Part shown: in pieces, positions 6,023 to 12,360 of the stretch | Layout: the number at the start of each line of letters is the position of its first letter | Position numbering within the stretch: position 1 is the stretch's first letter | From: JAHOYW01 sp964515915 | Lineage (GTDB): Bacteria > Verrucomicrobiota > Lentisphaeria > Victivallales > Victivallaceae | NCBI GenBank assembly: GCA_964515915.1 | Contig: CAZEXM010000088.1 | Location: 1 to 12,391, forward strand | Length of the DNA stretch: 12,391 bases | Reading direction: 5' to 3' | Program-made: the position numbers and the translations under genes | Notes under the pieces: generated by a model | Told to the model about the DNA's origin: nothing | Database searches by the model: none | What the model saw: the letters and a program-made list of their open reading frames with translations, nothing else

Positions 6023-7435
6023 TTACGCCCAGTTGCTGTTTTTGGTGTTGAAAATCCCAAACAATCCTTTGTTTTTTTCGCGACTTTGAGAAATCAGTGA
6101 AGGGGATATTAAACTTTCAATAGAGTTGACAACTTTGTTTAAATTATTGAAACGGTTCTTAGATTTTTTCGTGAGCATTGTGTTGAGAATATTTTCTATT
6201 TCCACGTTAATATCCGGGATTATTTTGCGTGGAGCAATGGGTTTTGCATTGCATATTGAGTAGCGTATTTCAGGGACATTGCTGCCGTAAAAGGGTTTTT
6301 GCCCGGTAAATAATTCATATCCGAGAACTCCCAGGCTGAAAATATCTGAACGATGATCAACTGTATCTTTTTCATTAAAGGCTTCGGGCGACATGTAAGC
6401 CGGAGACCCTACTATCCGGTTTTCGGTGGAAGAGCTGGAGCTATGGGTGTCGATAATGTGCGCCAGTCCGAAATCCGTGAGTTTAACGGTCAAATCATCG
6501 GTAATCATAATGTTTCCCGGTTTAATATCACGATGGAGTACTTTGTTCTTGTGTATAAACTGCATGGCTCTGCACATTTGCACGAATATGTGCAGGCGTT
6601 TTTTAATGTCCAGAGTGTTGCTTTTAATTATCTGCGTCAAAGGTTTCCCGTTGATGAATTCCATCAGAATGTAGGGCATGTAGTTATCGGAAAATCCATA
6701 GTCATAAATCTGAACAATATTGGGATGTTTGATATTTGAAAGAATTTTTGCTTCGCTAAGGAATTGACCGCCGCGTTGGAATTTATGCATTTCCGGGGCC
6801 AGGTCTGAGCGCAATATCTTCAAGGCATAATTCGCGTTGTCTTTTTTGACCTGAAAAACAATTCCCGTAGAACCAGTACCAAGTTGTTTGATTACATCCA
6901 GGTTGGGCAGAAATTTAAAGATATTTTTATCAAAAGCTAAATTCGGCACTAAATTTTTTATTAATTTGTCTTTCTTTTCTTTTAAAGCCGTCTGGGCTTG
7001 AGACATTATTTTTTTTTCATCCACCGGCATTTCAATGTAGTTGAAAGCTCCCATCTTTGTAACTTTCACGGCTTCAGTGATGTTTGGCTCATGCGCGAGA
7101 ATTAAAACTTCCATTGCCGGATGGCGTTTTTTGCAGTATTTCATCAATTCGATGCATGTGGTACCGGGAAGATTGGAGTCAGTGATAAACAAATCAAAGG
7201 TGTAATCGATTAATGCTTCGAAAACTTCCCACACATTCCGGGCGTCTGTTACCTCGACACCTTCTTCAATAAATATTGCCTTAACGGCATCATGCATTTT
7301 CACGTCGCGGTTCGCCAGCAGTACCCGGACATCCCCGCGCTCTGAGATAACTTGAGTATCATTAAGTATTCTTTGAGCATTTCTGCGCTCTGAGATAACT
7401 TGAGTATCCGTAAGTTTTTTAACTGTATTGCTCAT
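6023..7435 (-). CDS. Pseudo-receiver / Ser-Thr protein kinase fusion
   Basis: This 470-aa cytoplasmic protein has no membrane segment. A duplicated N-terminal tail (1-33) is followed by a receiver-like domain (about 35-153) and a Hanks-type kinase (about 178-445). The receiver keeps the phospho-acceptor position D86 ('ITDSNLPG'). It lacks the usual acidic pair ('ANRD' at 41-44 instead of V-D-D-D), has Ala114 where Thr/Ser is expected, and has Met136 ('EMPVD') in place of the conserved Lys, so normal phosphorylation is doubtful. The kinase looks fully active: glycine loop G186-T-G-S-T-G191, lysine K206 ('YALK'), helix-C glutamate E228, 'HRDIKPGN' (301-308), 'DFG' (321-323) and 'SPAYMSPE' (344-351). 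A serine run (332-336) lies in the activation segment. The ATG at 7435 has no clear ribosome site. It is divergent from the ymdB-like gene. Targets are unknown. Confidence 0.93.
   Translation of the reverse strand: MSNTVKKLTDTQVISERRNAQRILNDTQVISERGDVRVLLANRDVKMHDAVKAIFIEEGVEVTDARNVWEVFEALIDYTFDLFITDSNLPGTTCIELMKYCKKRHPAMEVLILAHEPNITEAVKVTKMGAFNYIEMPVDEKKIMSQAQTALKEKKDKLIKNLVPNLAFDKNIFKFLPNLDVIKQLGTGSTGIVFQVKKDNANYALKILRSDLAPEMHKFQRGGQFLSEAKILSNIKHPNIVQIYDYGFSDNYMPYILMEFINGKPLTQIIKSNTLDIKKRLHIFVQMCRAMQFIHKNKVLHRDIKPGNIMITDDLTVKLTDFGLAHIIDTHSSSSSTENRIVGSPAYMSPEAFNEKDTVDHRSDIFSLGVLGYELFTGQKPFYGSNVPEIRYSICNAKPIAPRKIIPDINVEIENILNTMLTKKSKNRFNNLNKVVNSIESLISPSLISQSREKNKGLFGIFNTKNSNWA
7337..7408. repeat. 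In-frame tandem duplication in the kinase N-terminus
   Basis: A 24-bp sequence is present identically at 7337-7360 and 7385-7408, with starts 48 bp apart, and similarity continues past it (TAAGT in both copies). The 48-bp period is 16 codons, so the frame is kept. The protein carries 'DTQVISER' twice (residues 10-17 and 26-33) before the receiver-like domain. Perfect DNA identity over 24 bp suggests a recent duplication. Confidence 0.85.
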
Positions 7436-7499
7436 GAGTGAAGCTAAGCTTTTTACTAAAATATGTTAGTATTTATCCGAATATTTTATGACGTCTTAA

Positions 7500-7527
7500 A
7501 ATATAATAGTCTTTTTGCTGTTTACAA
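7500..7527 (-). promoter_or_regulatory. Possible promoter of the kinase gene
   Basis: On the minus strand TTGTAA (7527-7522) and TATATT (7505-7500) are separated by 16 bp. Transcription would start near 7493, about 58 nt before the kinase start. The divergent gap is very A+T-rich, so chance matches are likely. It is given as the best candidate only. Confidence 0.25.
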
Positions 7528-7592
7528 GCCTGATTCAAGCATAATTCTTATGGAAAAACCATACTTGGGCTGGACTTTTACAATTAGCTCTA

Positions 7593-7606
7593 TTGATAAA
7601 TATCAA
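7593..7606. promoter_or_regulatory. FNR-type palindrome (TTGAT-N4-ATCAA)
   Basis: The 14-mer TTGATAAATATCAA matches the consensus FNR box TTGAT-N4-ATCAA at all ten specified bases. It is centred at 7599.5, 60 bp before the ymdB-like start codon. A class II position (centre near -41.5) would put the transcription start near 7641, with A+T-rich -10 candidates at 7625-7639. The site could thus link this gene, or the divergent kinase, to a Crp/Fnr-family regulator. No such regulator is encoded in the window, so the role is inference. Confidence 0.45.
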
Positions 7607-7659
7607 AACGCCTTTATTTTATCTTATTACAAATATTAAATAAAAAATTAGAGGTTTTG

Positions 7660-8445
7660 ATGAATTTACTTTTTGTGGGCGATATTGTCGGCAGGGGCGG
7701 CCGTAAGGCGGTTAAAGAACTGCTGCCCGGATTGCGCCGTGAATTTAACTGTCAGTTTTGCGTTGTGAACGGCGAGAATATGGCTTCGGGAGCGGGGCTT
7801 AACGCGAAATGTATTGAAGATATTATTGATGAAGTGAATGTTATTACAACGGGTGACCATGTTTGGGATCAAAAAACTTTTGAACAGGAAATAACTCAAT
7901 TTGACAATGTTTTGCGTCCCGCGAATTTCAGCAGTGCGCAGCCCGGATACGGCTGGAAGGTATTTCGCAACCCGGCTTGCGGGGATATTGCGGTGATAAA
8001 TCTGCTGGGTAAGGTTTTTATGCGCGAAAGTGCTTATTGTCCTTTTGAGACTGTAGAAAATATTCTCAGGGAGATTCCGCCGGCGGTAAAGTGCGTTCTG
8101 GTTGATTTTCACGCGGAAGCGACGAGCGAGAAAATCGCCATGGCTTATTTCCTGGAGGGTAAAGTTACCGCCTTAGTGGGAACGCACAGCCATGTCCAGA
8201 CTGCTGACGCGAAGATTTTACCTGGTGGTACGGCCTACATTACCGACGTCGGCATGGCCGGCGCCGAACGTTCGGTTCTGGGCCGGGACCCGGACGCGGT
8301 TGTCGCGAAGTTCCGTTATGGCTTGCCGCGGCGTTTTACAGTAATTGAGGAAGGTATTCGCCTGGACGCGGTTATTGTGTCTTACGATCCGCAAAGCGGC
8401 AGGGCGGCCGGTATAAAGAGTATTTCAAGAATGGCGTCATTTTAG
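7660..8445 (+). CDS. ymdB: YmdB-type metallophosphoesterase (TIGR00282 family)
   Basis: This 261-aa cytoplasmic binuclear-metal phosphodiesterase belongs to the family whose Bacillus member YmdB cleaves 2',3'-cyclic nucleotides and affects RNA turnover, biofilm and motility choices. Metal-site motifs are all present: 'FVGDIVGRGGR' (5-15, D8), 'VNGENMASG' (36-44, E39 and N40), 'TTGDHVWD' (63-70, H67), 'DFHAEATSEK' (149-158, H151) and 'GTHSHVQTAD' (174-183, H176 and H178). D66 stands where many members have Asn (GNH), a variant I believe also occurs in related phyla. The start is the ATG at 7660 with AGAGG five bases upstream; a TTG one codon earlier is less likely. Length is normal. Downstream, at 8446-8521, I see no gene or clear terminator before the GH29 relic. 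Confidence 0.93.
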   Translation: MNLLFVGDIVGRGGRKAVKELLPGLRREFNCQFCVVNGENMASGAGLNAKCIEDIIDEVNVITTGDHVWDQKTFEQEITQFDNVLRPANFSSAQPGYGWKVFRNPACGDIAVINLLGKVFMRESAYCPFETVENILREIPPAVKCVLVDFHAEATSEKIAMAYFLEGKVTALVGTHSHVQTADAKILPGGTAYITDVGMAGAERSVLGRDPDAVVAKFRYGLPRRFTVIEEGIRLDAVIVSYDPQSGRAAGIKSISRMASF

Positions 8446-8521
8446 GAAATAGTAAGGTAACATTATTATCAATAAAAAAATCTGGTACTGTCAAAAGTTC
8501 GATGATAAATGATGAAAACAT

Positions 8522-8635
8522 AAAATAGCGGCTAAGTACTTCGTTGATGAGTTTAACACCGACCAATGGGTTGAAAGCGCCGTCGCAGCCGGAGCAAAAT
8601 ATGCGGTGCTGGTGGCGAAGCACTGCTGCGGCTTT
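8522..8635 (+). pseudogene. Internal fragment of a GH29 alpha-L-fucosidase gene
   Basis: Translating from 8522 gives 38 residues that fit the GH29 block 'F....FD..W...A..AGAKY.....KH..GF': 'KYFVDEFNTDQW' (codons 8534-8569), then 'AAGAKYAVLVAKHCCGF' (8585-8635). The family's usual motif is KHHDGF; here it is KHCCGF. A complete enzyme needs about 400-500 aa, and neither the N-terminal barrel strands nor the nucleophile region is present. A stop codon lies in frame just upstream (within 8508-8520). Homology ends abruptly at 8635, exactly where an opposite-strand maf fragment begins. This is a relic, not an expressed gene, unless the junction is an assembly error. The family assignment is by eye and fairly strong despite the short length. 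Confidence 0.7.
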
Positions 8636-8789
8636 TGGCGTTCAGCGATTGCAGACTTACCGCGCTTACCACAACATGGCTGGTCCCGGAAAGTTCTGTA
8701 ACAGAAGATGGGACTTGGATAAAATCCAGTCCCATCTCATTGAGTAAATGTTTGCGGCGTTCGGAATCAGATGCTAAAATTACCCGCAT
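8553..8789 (-). pseudogene. maf: Truncated Maf-family nucleotide pyrophosphatase, 3' end lost
   Basis: Maf proteins hydrolyse non-canonical nucleoside triphosphates (dTTP/UTP or modified bases) and are about 190-200 aa long. Residues 1-52 here are Maf-like: 'MRVILASDSERRKHLL' (1-16; family pattern ILAS.SPRR..LL), the 'VPSSVTEL' loop (26-33) with the acidic residue E32, and 'SLNAKSRS' (48-55). From residue 52 (8636) the frame runs antisense through the GH29 relic and stops after 78 codons at 8553. The rest of Maf, including the GADT aspartate motif, is absent, so activity is very unlikely. The ATG at 8789 follows the amaP-like stop by four bases, as expected for the last gene of this operon. 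Confidence 0.75.
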
Positions 8790-8793
8790 CGAA

Positions 8794-9417
8794 CTATTTT
8801 TCAGCTTTGGCTTTGACTTTGACTTTGACTGGAACTTCTTTTGTTTCAGCCGGAGTCTTTTTCTGTTTCTTGGCTGGAAGCTTCATGGAACCAACTGAGA
8901 TTTCCGCTGTTGCTGGAGACTTTTCCAAAACCATCTTTTCAGTTTTTAAAATTTCCGCGTCGTTCAATTGAACATGATGCAAATGTAAATGTACTTTTTT
9001 GATGTTCTTAATACCGAAAAGAGCGTCCAGAGATTCAATAACCCTTAATTTAAATTTCTCGGCATGAGAAGGCAGTCCGCCTTTTGAAGCGTCAAAATCC
9101 AAATGCACCTCCAGAAAGGGCTTGTTCCGGTAACGAAACAGATTCACTTTGTTTATTGTAAGTGCTGCAAATTCTTTTTCCAAAGCCTTAATTACCGCCA
9201 TAATCGCCGAGCAGGAAATTAAAGCATTACCGTTATCGGATTTTATGCTGATAGTATGGCATCGTTTTTTTCGAAAAATAATCTTCAATACAATACGAAT
9301 TATAAACAGGCCTAACAAGGTCAGCGCCACAATGTATAACGCAAAGAAATAACCTAAATTAAAATCAGTAACTGGTATATTCAACGCAGTCAAAGTACTT
9401 TTTAGAAAGGTTAACAT
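8794..9417 (-). CDS. amaP: AmaP-like membrane anchor with Asp23-like domain
   Basis: This 207-aa protein has one strong membrane segment (about 22-48, 'YFFALYIVALTLLGLFIIRI'), then a basic stretch (49-53). A domain at about 54-150 resembles the AmaP/Asp23 fold: 'ISCSAIMAVIKALEKEF' (67-83), then alternating beta strands 'VNLFRYRNKPFLEVHLDF' (91-108). The tail (180-207) is rich in Lys, Ala, Pro and Val. In Firmicutes AmaP holds Asp23 at the membrane, and the gene for an Asp23-family protein lies just upstream here, supporting the same pairing. The family call rests on this context plus topology; similarity is weak. The ATG at 9417 has AGGA about 9 nt upstream. The gene ends four bases before maf'. 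Confidence 0.65.
   Translation of the reverse strand: MLTFLKSTLTALNIPVTDFNLGYFFALYIVALTLLGLFIIRIVLKIIFRKKRCHTISIKSDNGNALISCSAIMAVIKALEKEFAALTINKVNLFRYRNKPFLEVHLDFDASKGGLPSHAEKFKLRVIESLDALFGIKNIKKVHLHLHHVQLNDAEILKTEKMVLEKSPATAEISVGSMKLPAKKQKKTPAETKEVPVKVKVKAKAEK
8806..8829. repeat. Hexanucleotide tandem repeat in the amaP-like tail
   Basis: Four consecutive 6-bp units lie at 8806-8829 (one TTTGGC and three TTTGAC), read antisense as Lys-Val/Lys-Ala codons giving 'VKVKVKAK'. Slippage of whole units would keep the frame and only change the length of the basic tail. Confidence 0.8.
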
Positions 9418-9483
9418 TTTATTTATTCCTGTTTGTTAGTTTAAGTTCCAAACGGCTTCATTATACTTTAACGAATGACAACA

Positions 9484-9518
9484 GTTCAGGCCTGACATCC
9501 CTGAAGGATGGCCTGAAC
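9484..9518. other. Strong hairpin between the asp23-like and amaP-like genes
   Basis: A perfect 9-bp inverted repeat (GTTCAGGCC at 9484-9492, GGCCTGAAC at 9510-9518) encloses an inner stem (CATCC at 9496-9500 with GGATG at 9506-9510; one base is shared with the outer arm). No T tract follows on the minus strand, so full termination is not indicated. In a 110-bp intragenic-operon gap this may attenuate or stabilise the transcript, lowering amaP/maf' output relative to asp23. Confidence 0.55.
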
Positions 9519-9527
9519 GGTACAATT

Positions 9528-9968
9528 TTATTCTTCTTCAGCTTCTGTTTTTTCAGGAATCTGAGCTTCTTCGATTTCTTGAATTATGACATTAACACTG
9601 GTAACATTCATGCCGGTAATTTTTTCGACTTCCTCAATAATTACAGATTGAACCTGGCCCGCTATTTCCGGCACATTATAGCCAAAAATGAGGTTAATTT
9701 TTATTTCAATAACTACTTTATCCTCGTCTATTTCAATTGAGATCGCACGGTCATGAATTTTACGGCTGCCGACGATTTCGGCGATATTATCGACAAAGGA
9801 ACTTCCCGCTAATCTGGAGATTCCTTCTATTGACAATGCTGCCCGGCGAACAATTGACGACACGACATTTCCGTGAATTTTAATGAGACCGAGCTCCGTT
9901 CCTTTTTCGCAAGTGGCGGCCTCTGTAACTTCAGCGGATTTTTCTTGTTTTGAAACTGCTTGTTTCAT
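9528..9968 (-). CDS. Asp23/Gls24 family envelope stress response protein
   Basis: This 146-aa cytoplasmic protein has no membrane segment. The Asp23/Gls24 (DUF322) domain spans about 25-130: 'LGLIKIHGNVVSSIVRRAALSIEGI' (27-50; residues 31-50 carry the typical I..NVV..I...AA..I.GI pattern), the central strand 'VVIEIKINLIFGYNVPEIAGQVQ' (85-107), and 'MNVTSVNVIIQEI' (120-132). It has an acidic C-terminal tail. In Gram-positives the family is membrane-associated through AmaP and responds to alkaline or envelope stress. An AmaP-like gene follows here. An excellent ribosome site (AAAGGAG, 8 nt from the ATG at 9968) fixes the start. It lies 45 bp after accC in one operon, an arrangement also known in other bacteria, linking it to envelope lipid supply. 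Confidence 0.9.
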   Translation of the reverse strand: MKQAVSKQEKSAEVTEAATCEKGTELGLIKIHGNVVSSIVRRAALSIEGISRLAGSSFVDNIAEIVGSRKIHDRAISIEIDEDKVVIEIKINLIFGYNVPEIAGQVQSVIIEEVEKITGMNVTSVNVIIQEIEEAQIPEKTEAEEE

Positions 9969-10013
9969 AAAAAATACTCCTTTAATTTTACAATTTTTAT
10001 TTAAGCAGCGAAA

Positions 10014-11363
10014 CTACTTAATCTTTTCATCAATCATTTTTTCCAAAAACCCGGTATCGAATTTTCCCTGTATAAAATCCTTTTTATTGAGCACTTCCAG
10101 GGTGAATGGAATAGTAGTGCTAACGCCTTCGACAATAAATTCTTCGAGCGCGCGCCGGCATCTTTCGAGAGCTTGCTTACGGTCTTTGCCGTGAACAATC
10201 AATTTGCCGATCATGCTGTCATAATACGGCGGGATAACATATCCTGAATAAGCATGCGAATCAATCCGCACTCCAATGCCGCCTGCAGGAATAAATAAAT
10301 CGATTTTGCCCGGGTTGGGTGTAAAGTCTTTCGCCGGATTTTCAGCGTTGATGCGACATTCAATCGCGTGCCCGGTAATTTTGACGTCTTTTTGAGAAAA
10401 AGATAATTTCTTGCCGGTGGCAACGCAAATTTGTTCTTTAATCAGGTCAATGCCGGTAACTTCTTCACTAACGCAATGTTCCACCTGAATACGGGTATTC
10501 ATTTCCATGAAATAGAACTCCCCTTCAGTGAAAAGAAATTCGATAGTTCCGGCGTTATTATATTTCGCGGCTTTCGCGGCCTTAACCGCGGCGCGGCCCA
10601 TTTTCTCCCGCATTTTCTCGCTGATCGCCGGAGACGGCGCTTCTTCGATAAGTTTTTGCTGGCGGCGTTGAATCGAACAGTCACGTTCTCCGAGATGGAC
10701 AACATTACCGTGATTATCCGCGATAATCTGAACTTCGATATGCTTGGGATTGACCAGGAATTTTTCCATATAGACAGCGCCGTTGCCGAAAGCGTTTTCC
10801 GCTTCAGTGCGGGCTGAATGGTATCCCTGAATCAAGCTGGCGTCATTGTGAGCGATACGCATACCGCGCCCGCCGCCGCCGGCAGTCGCTTTGATGATGA
10901 CCGGATATTTCAGTCCATGAGCTATTTTGAGAGCGTCTTTCTCGTGATGAATAAGTCCGTTGCTGCCGGGCGTGACCGGCACGCCGGCGGCTTTCATCGT
11001 ATCACGGGCAACAGCTTTGTCGCCAAGTGCGCGCATTGCTTCGGGGGTCGGCCCGATAAAGGTGATATTACAATCTCTGCATACCTCTGCGAAGTGAGCG
11101 TTTTCGGCAAGGAAACCGTATCCCGGATGGATAGCGTCAACATCACATATTTCGGCGACACTGATAATCCGTTCTATCATGAGATAACTTTTCAGCGGTT
11201 GCGGCGGGCCGATGCAAACGGCTTCGTCCGCCAGTCTGACCGGCAGGGAATCCTTGTCCGCTTCCGAGTAAACTACAACGGTTTTAACATCGAGTTCACG
11301 ACAGGCGCGAATGATGCGCAAAGCGATTTCACCACGATTGGCAATGAGTATTTTGTTAAACAT
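10014..11363 (-). CDS. accC: Acetyl-CoA carboxylase, biotin carboxylase subunit
   Basis: AccC carboxylates the biotin on AccB using ATP and bicarbonate, the first committed step of fatty-acid synthesis. At 449 aa it has the full family length and aligns collinearly with the E. coli enzyme. Motifs: N-terminal 'ILIANRGEIALRIIRA' (5-20), 'HPGYGFLAEN' (79-88), K116 ('GDK'), K158 with the ATP-grasp glycine loop 'KATAGGGGRGMR' (158-169), 'HIEVQI' (208-213), 'GTIEFLF' (272-278, metal ligand E275), and 'FMEMNTRIQVEH' (285-296) with E287, R291 and E295. The ATG at 11363 has AGGA upstream. It lies 19 bp after accB, so they are co-translated. Confidence 0.98.
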   Translation of the reverse strand: MFNKILIANRGEIALRIIRACRELDVKTVVVYSEADKDSLPVRLADEAVCIGPPQPLKSYLMIERIISVAEICDVDAIHPGYGFLAENAHFAEVCRDCNITFIGPTPEAMRALGDKAVARDTMKAAGVPVTPGSNGLIHHEKDALKIAHGLKYPVIIKATAGGGGRGMRIAHNDASLIQGYHSARTEAENAFGNGAVYMEKFLVNPKHIEVQIIADNHGNVVHLGERDCSIQRRQQKLIEEAPSPAISEKMREKMGRAAVKAAKAAKYNNAGTIEFLFTEGEFYFMEMNTRIQVEHCVSEEVTGIDLIKEQICVATGKKLSFSQKDVKITGHAIECRINAENPAKDFTPNPGKIDLFIPAGGIGVRIDSHAYSGYVIPPYYDSMIGKLIVHGKDRKQALERCRRALEEFIVEGVSTTIPFTLEVLNKKDFIQGKFDTGFLEKMIDEKIK

Positions 11364-11382
11364 AATTCACTTTCCTGTTGAG

Positions 11383-11820
11383 TTAATCGATGACGAAAAG
11401 AGCTTGTCCATATTCTACAGGAGTGGAATTCTCAACCAGTATTTCTTTGATAACACCATTTTTTTCCGCTTTAATCTCATTCATCACTTTCATTGCTTCG
11501 ACAATACAGACAACAGTATCAACTGTTACCTTATCGCCGACTTTAACGAAAGGTTTCGCGTCCGGGGATGGAGAAATGTAAAAAGTCCCGACAATAGGAG
11601 CGTTAATGGTATTTTCAGGCTCGGCTGAAGCTGTTTCCGCAACCGCGGCGGGAACAGCCGGCGCCGCCGCGGCCGGGGCGATTGGAGTAGTGGTGAAAAC
11701 CTGAGTTCTGTCGCCGCCGCGTTTAATGCAGAGATTATACTCTTCAGCTTCGATTTTAAACTCAGTTAAATCGTTTTCCGACATCATTTTCACAATTGTT
11801 TTGATTTCATCAATTTTCAT
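11383..11820 (-). CDS. accB: Acetyl-CoA carboxylase, biotin carboxyl carrier protein
   Basis: BCCP carries biotin between the carboxylase (AccC) and the carboxyltransferase. The 145-aa protein has an N-terminal helical part (1-35), an Ala/Pro-rich flexible linker (about 42-70, 'APAAAAPAVPAAVAET' at 48-63), and a biotinyl domain (72-145). The biotinylation motif 'EAMKVMNEI' is at 108-116 with K111 as the site, and the family's protruding-thumb region 'GTFYISPSPDAKPF' is at 78-91. The start at 11820 has AAAGGA seven bases upstream. It sits between aroQ (30 bp upstream) and accC. The carboxyltransferase genes accA and accD are not in the window. Confidence 0.97.
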   Translation of the reverse strand: MKIDEIKTIVKMMSENDLTEFKIEAEEYNLCIKRGGDRTQVFTTTPIAPAAAAPAVPAAVAETASAEPENTINAPIVGTFYISPSPDAKPFVKVGDKVTVDTVVCIVEAMKVMNEIKAEKNGVIKEILVENSTPVEYGQALFVID

Positions 11821-11850
11821 ACGAAAATCCTTTGTATTTATATTGCAGTA

Positions 11851-12288
11851 CTATTTTTTATTTAACTTAAACAATGAACGTAAAGCCCATTCATAGCCGT
11901 CAGCACCCAGGCCTGCGATCACCGCGATACAGGCTGGGGCGGTTAAAGATTCATGGCGAAACCCTTCGCGGGCGTCAATATTACTTATATGCACCTCCAC
12001 CGCGGGCAGCGCGACTGCTTTCAGGGCATCGTGAATTGCCACGCTGGTATGAGTATAAGCGGCGGGATTTATAATGATAGCGTCAACGCCGTCTTTTCCC
12101 GCGTTCCCAATCATATCCACGATATCTCCCTCGTGATTGGACTGGCGACAAAGCAGATCAACGCCCAAAGCAACAGCTACTTTCTTCAGATTGCCCTGGA
12201 GCTCATCTAAAGTAAGTTCGCCATATATTTCCGGCTCCCGTTTTCCCAGAAGCTGCATATTGGGCCCATTTATTAATAGAATCTTCAT
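11851..12288 (-). CDS. aroQ: 3-dehydroquinate dehydratase, type II
   Basis: AroQ removes water from 3-dehydroquinate in the shikimate pathway, toward aromatic amino acids. At 145 aa it has the usual length for the small dodecameric type II enzyme. The active-site loop 'NGPNMQLLGKREPEIYG' (7-23) carries R17 and the catalytic Tyr22; 'INPAAYTHTSVAIHDAL' (73-89) holds N74 and H80; 'VEVHISNIDARE' (97-108) holds the catalytic His100; R111 follows in 'GFRHES'. The ATG at 12288 has no clear ribosome site, unlike the downstream genes. It seems to head the operon aroQ-accB-accC-asp23-amaP-maf', an aroQ-accB-accC order also found in other bacteria. Confidence 0.97.
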   Translation of the reverse strand: MKILLINGPNMQLLGKREPEIYGELTLDELQGNLKKVAVALGVDLLCRQSNHEGDIVDMIGNAGKDGVDAIIINPAAYTHTSVAIHDALKAVALPAVEVHISNIDAREGFRHESLTAPACIAVIAGLGADGYEWALRSLFKLNKK

Positions 12289-12330
12289 AAAGACTAATAT
12301 AAACCACTTTTTAGTTTTTTCCAGTTTTCA

Positions 12331-12360
12331 ATAGTAATTAACTCAAGTTTTGCAGTTCAA
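12331..12360 (-). promoter_or_regulatory. Candidate promoter of the aroQ-acc operon
   Basis: On the minus strand TTGAAC (12360-12355) and TACTAT (12336-12331) are separated by 18 bp. Transcription would start near 12324, giving a leader of about 36 nt before aroQ. Both boxes deviate modestly from consensus. The rest of 12289-12391 holds no gene that I can see. Confidence 0.4.

Noticed and set aside
6353..6739. Plus-strand open frame of 128 codons opposite the kinase
   Set aside because: It lies inside the well-supported kinase domain in antisense, with no ribosome site or motif.
8446..8521. Possible insertion-sequence end: GGTACTGTCAAAAGTT near 8484-8500 faintly recalls IS6-type ends
   Set aside because: There is no matching inverted copy, no transposase fragment and no target-site duplication in the window, so the likeness is too weak to call.
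8372..8623. Minus-strand open frame of 83 codons across the ymdB end and the scar
   Set aside because: It overlaps the certain ymdB coding region and the plus-strand GH29 block, and its translation shows no recognisable motif.
10431..11381. Long plus-strand open frames opposite accC (128 and 187 codons)
   Set aside because: The minus-strand accC is certain from its motifs. These frames have no family features and are antisense shadows.
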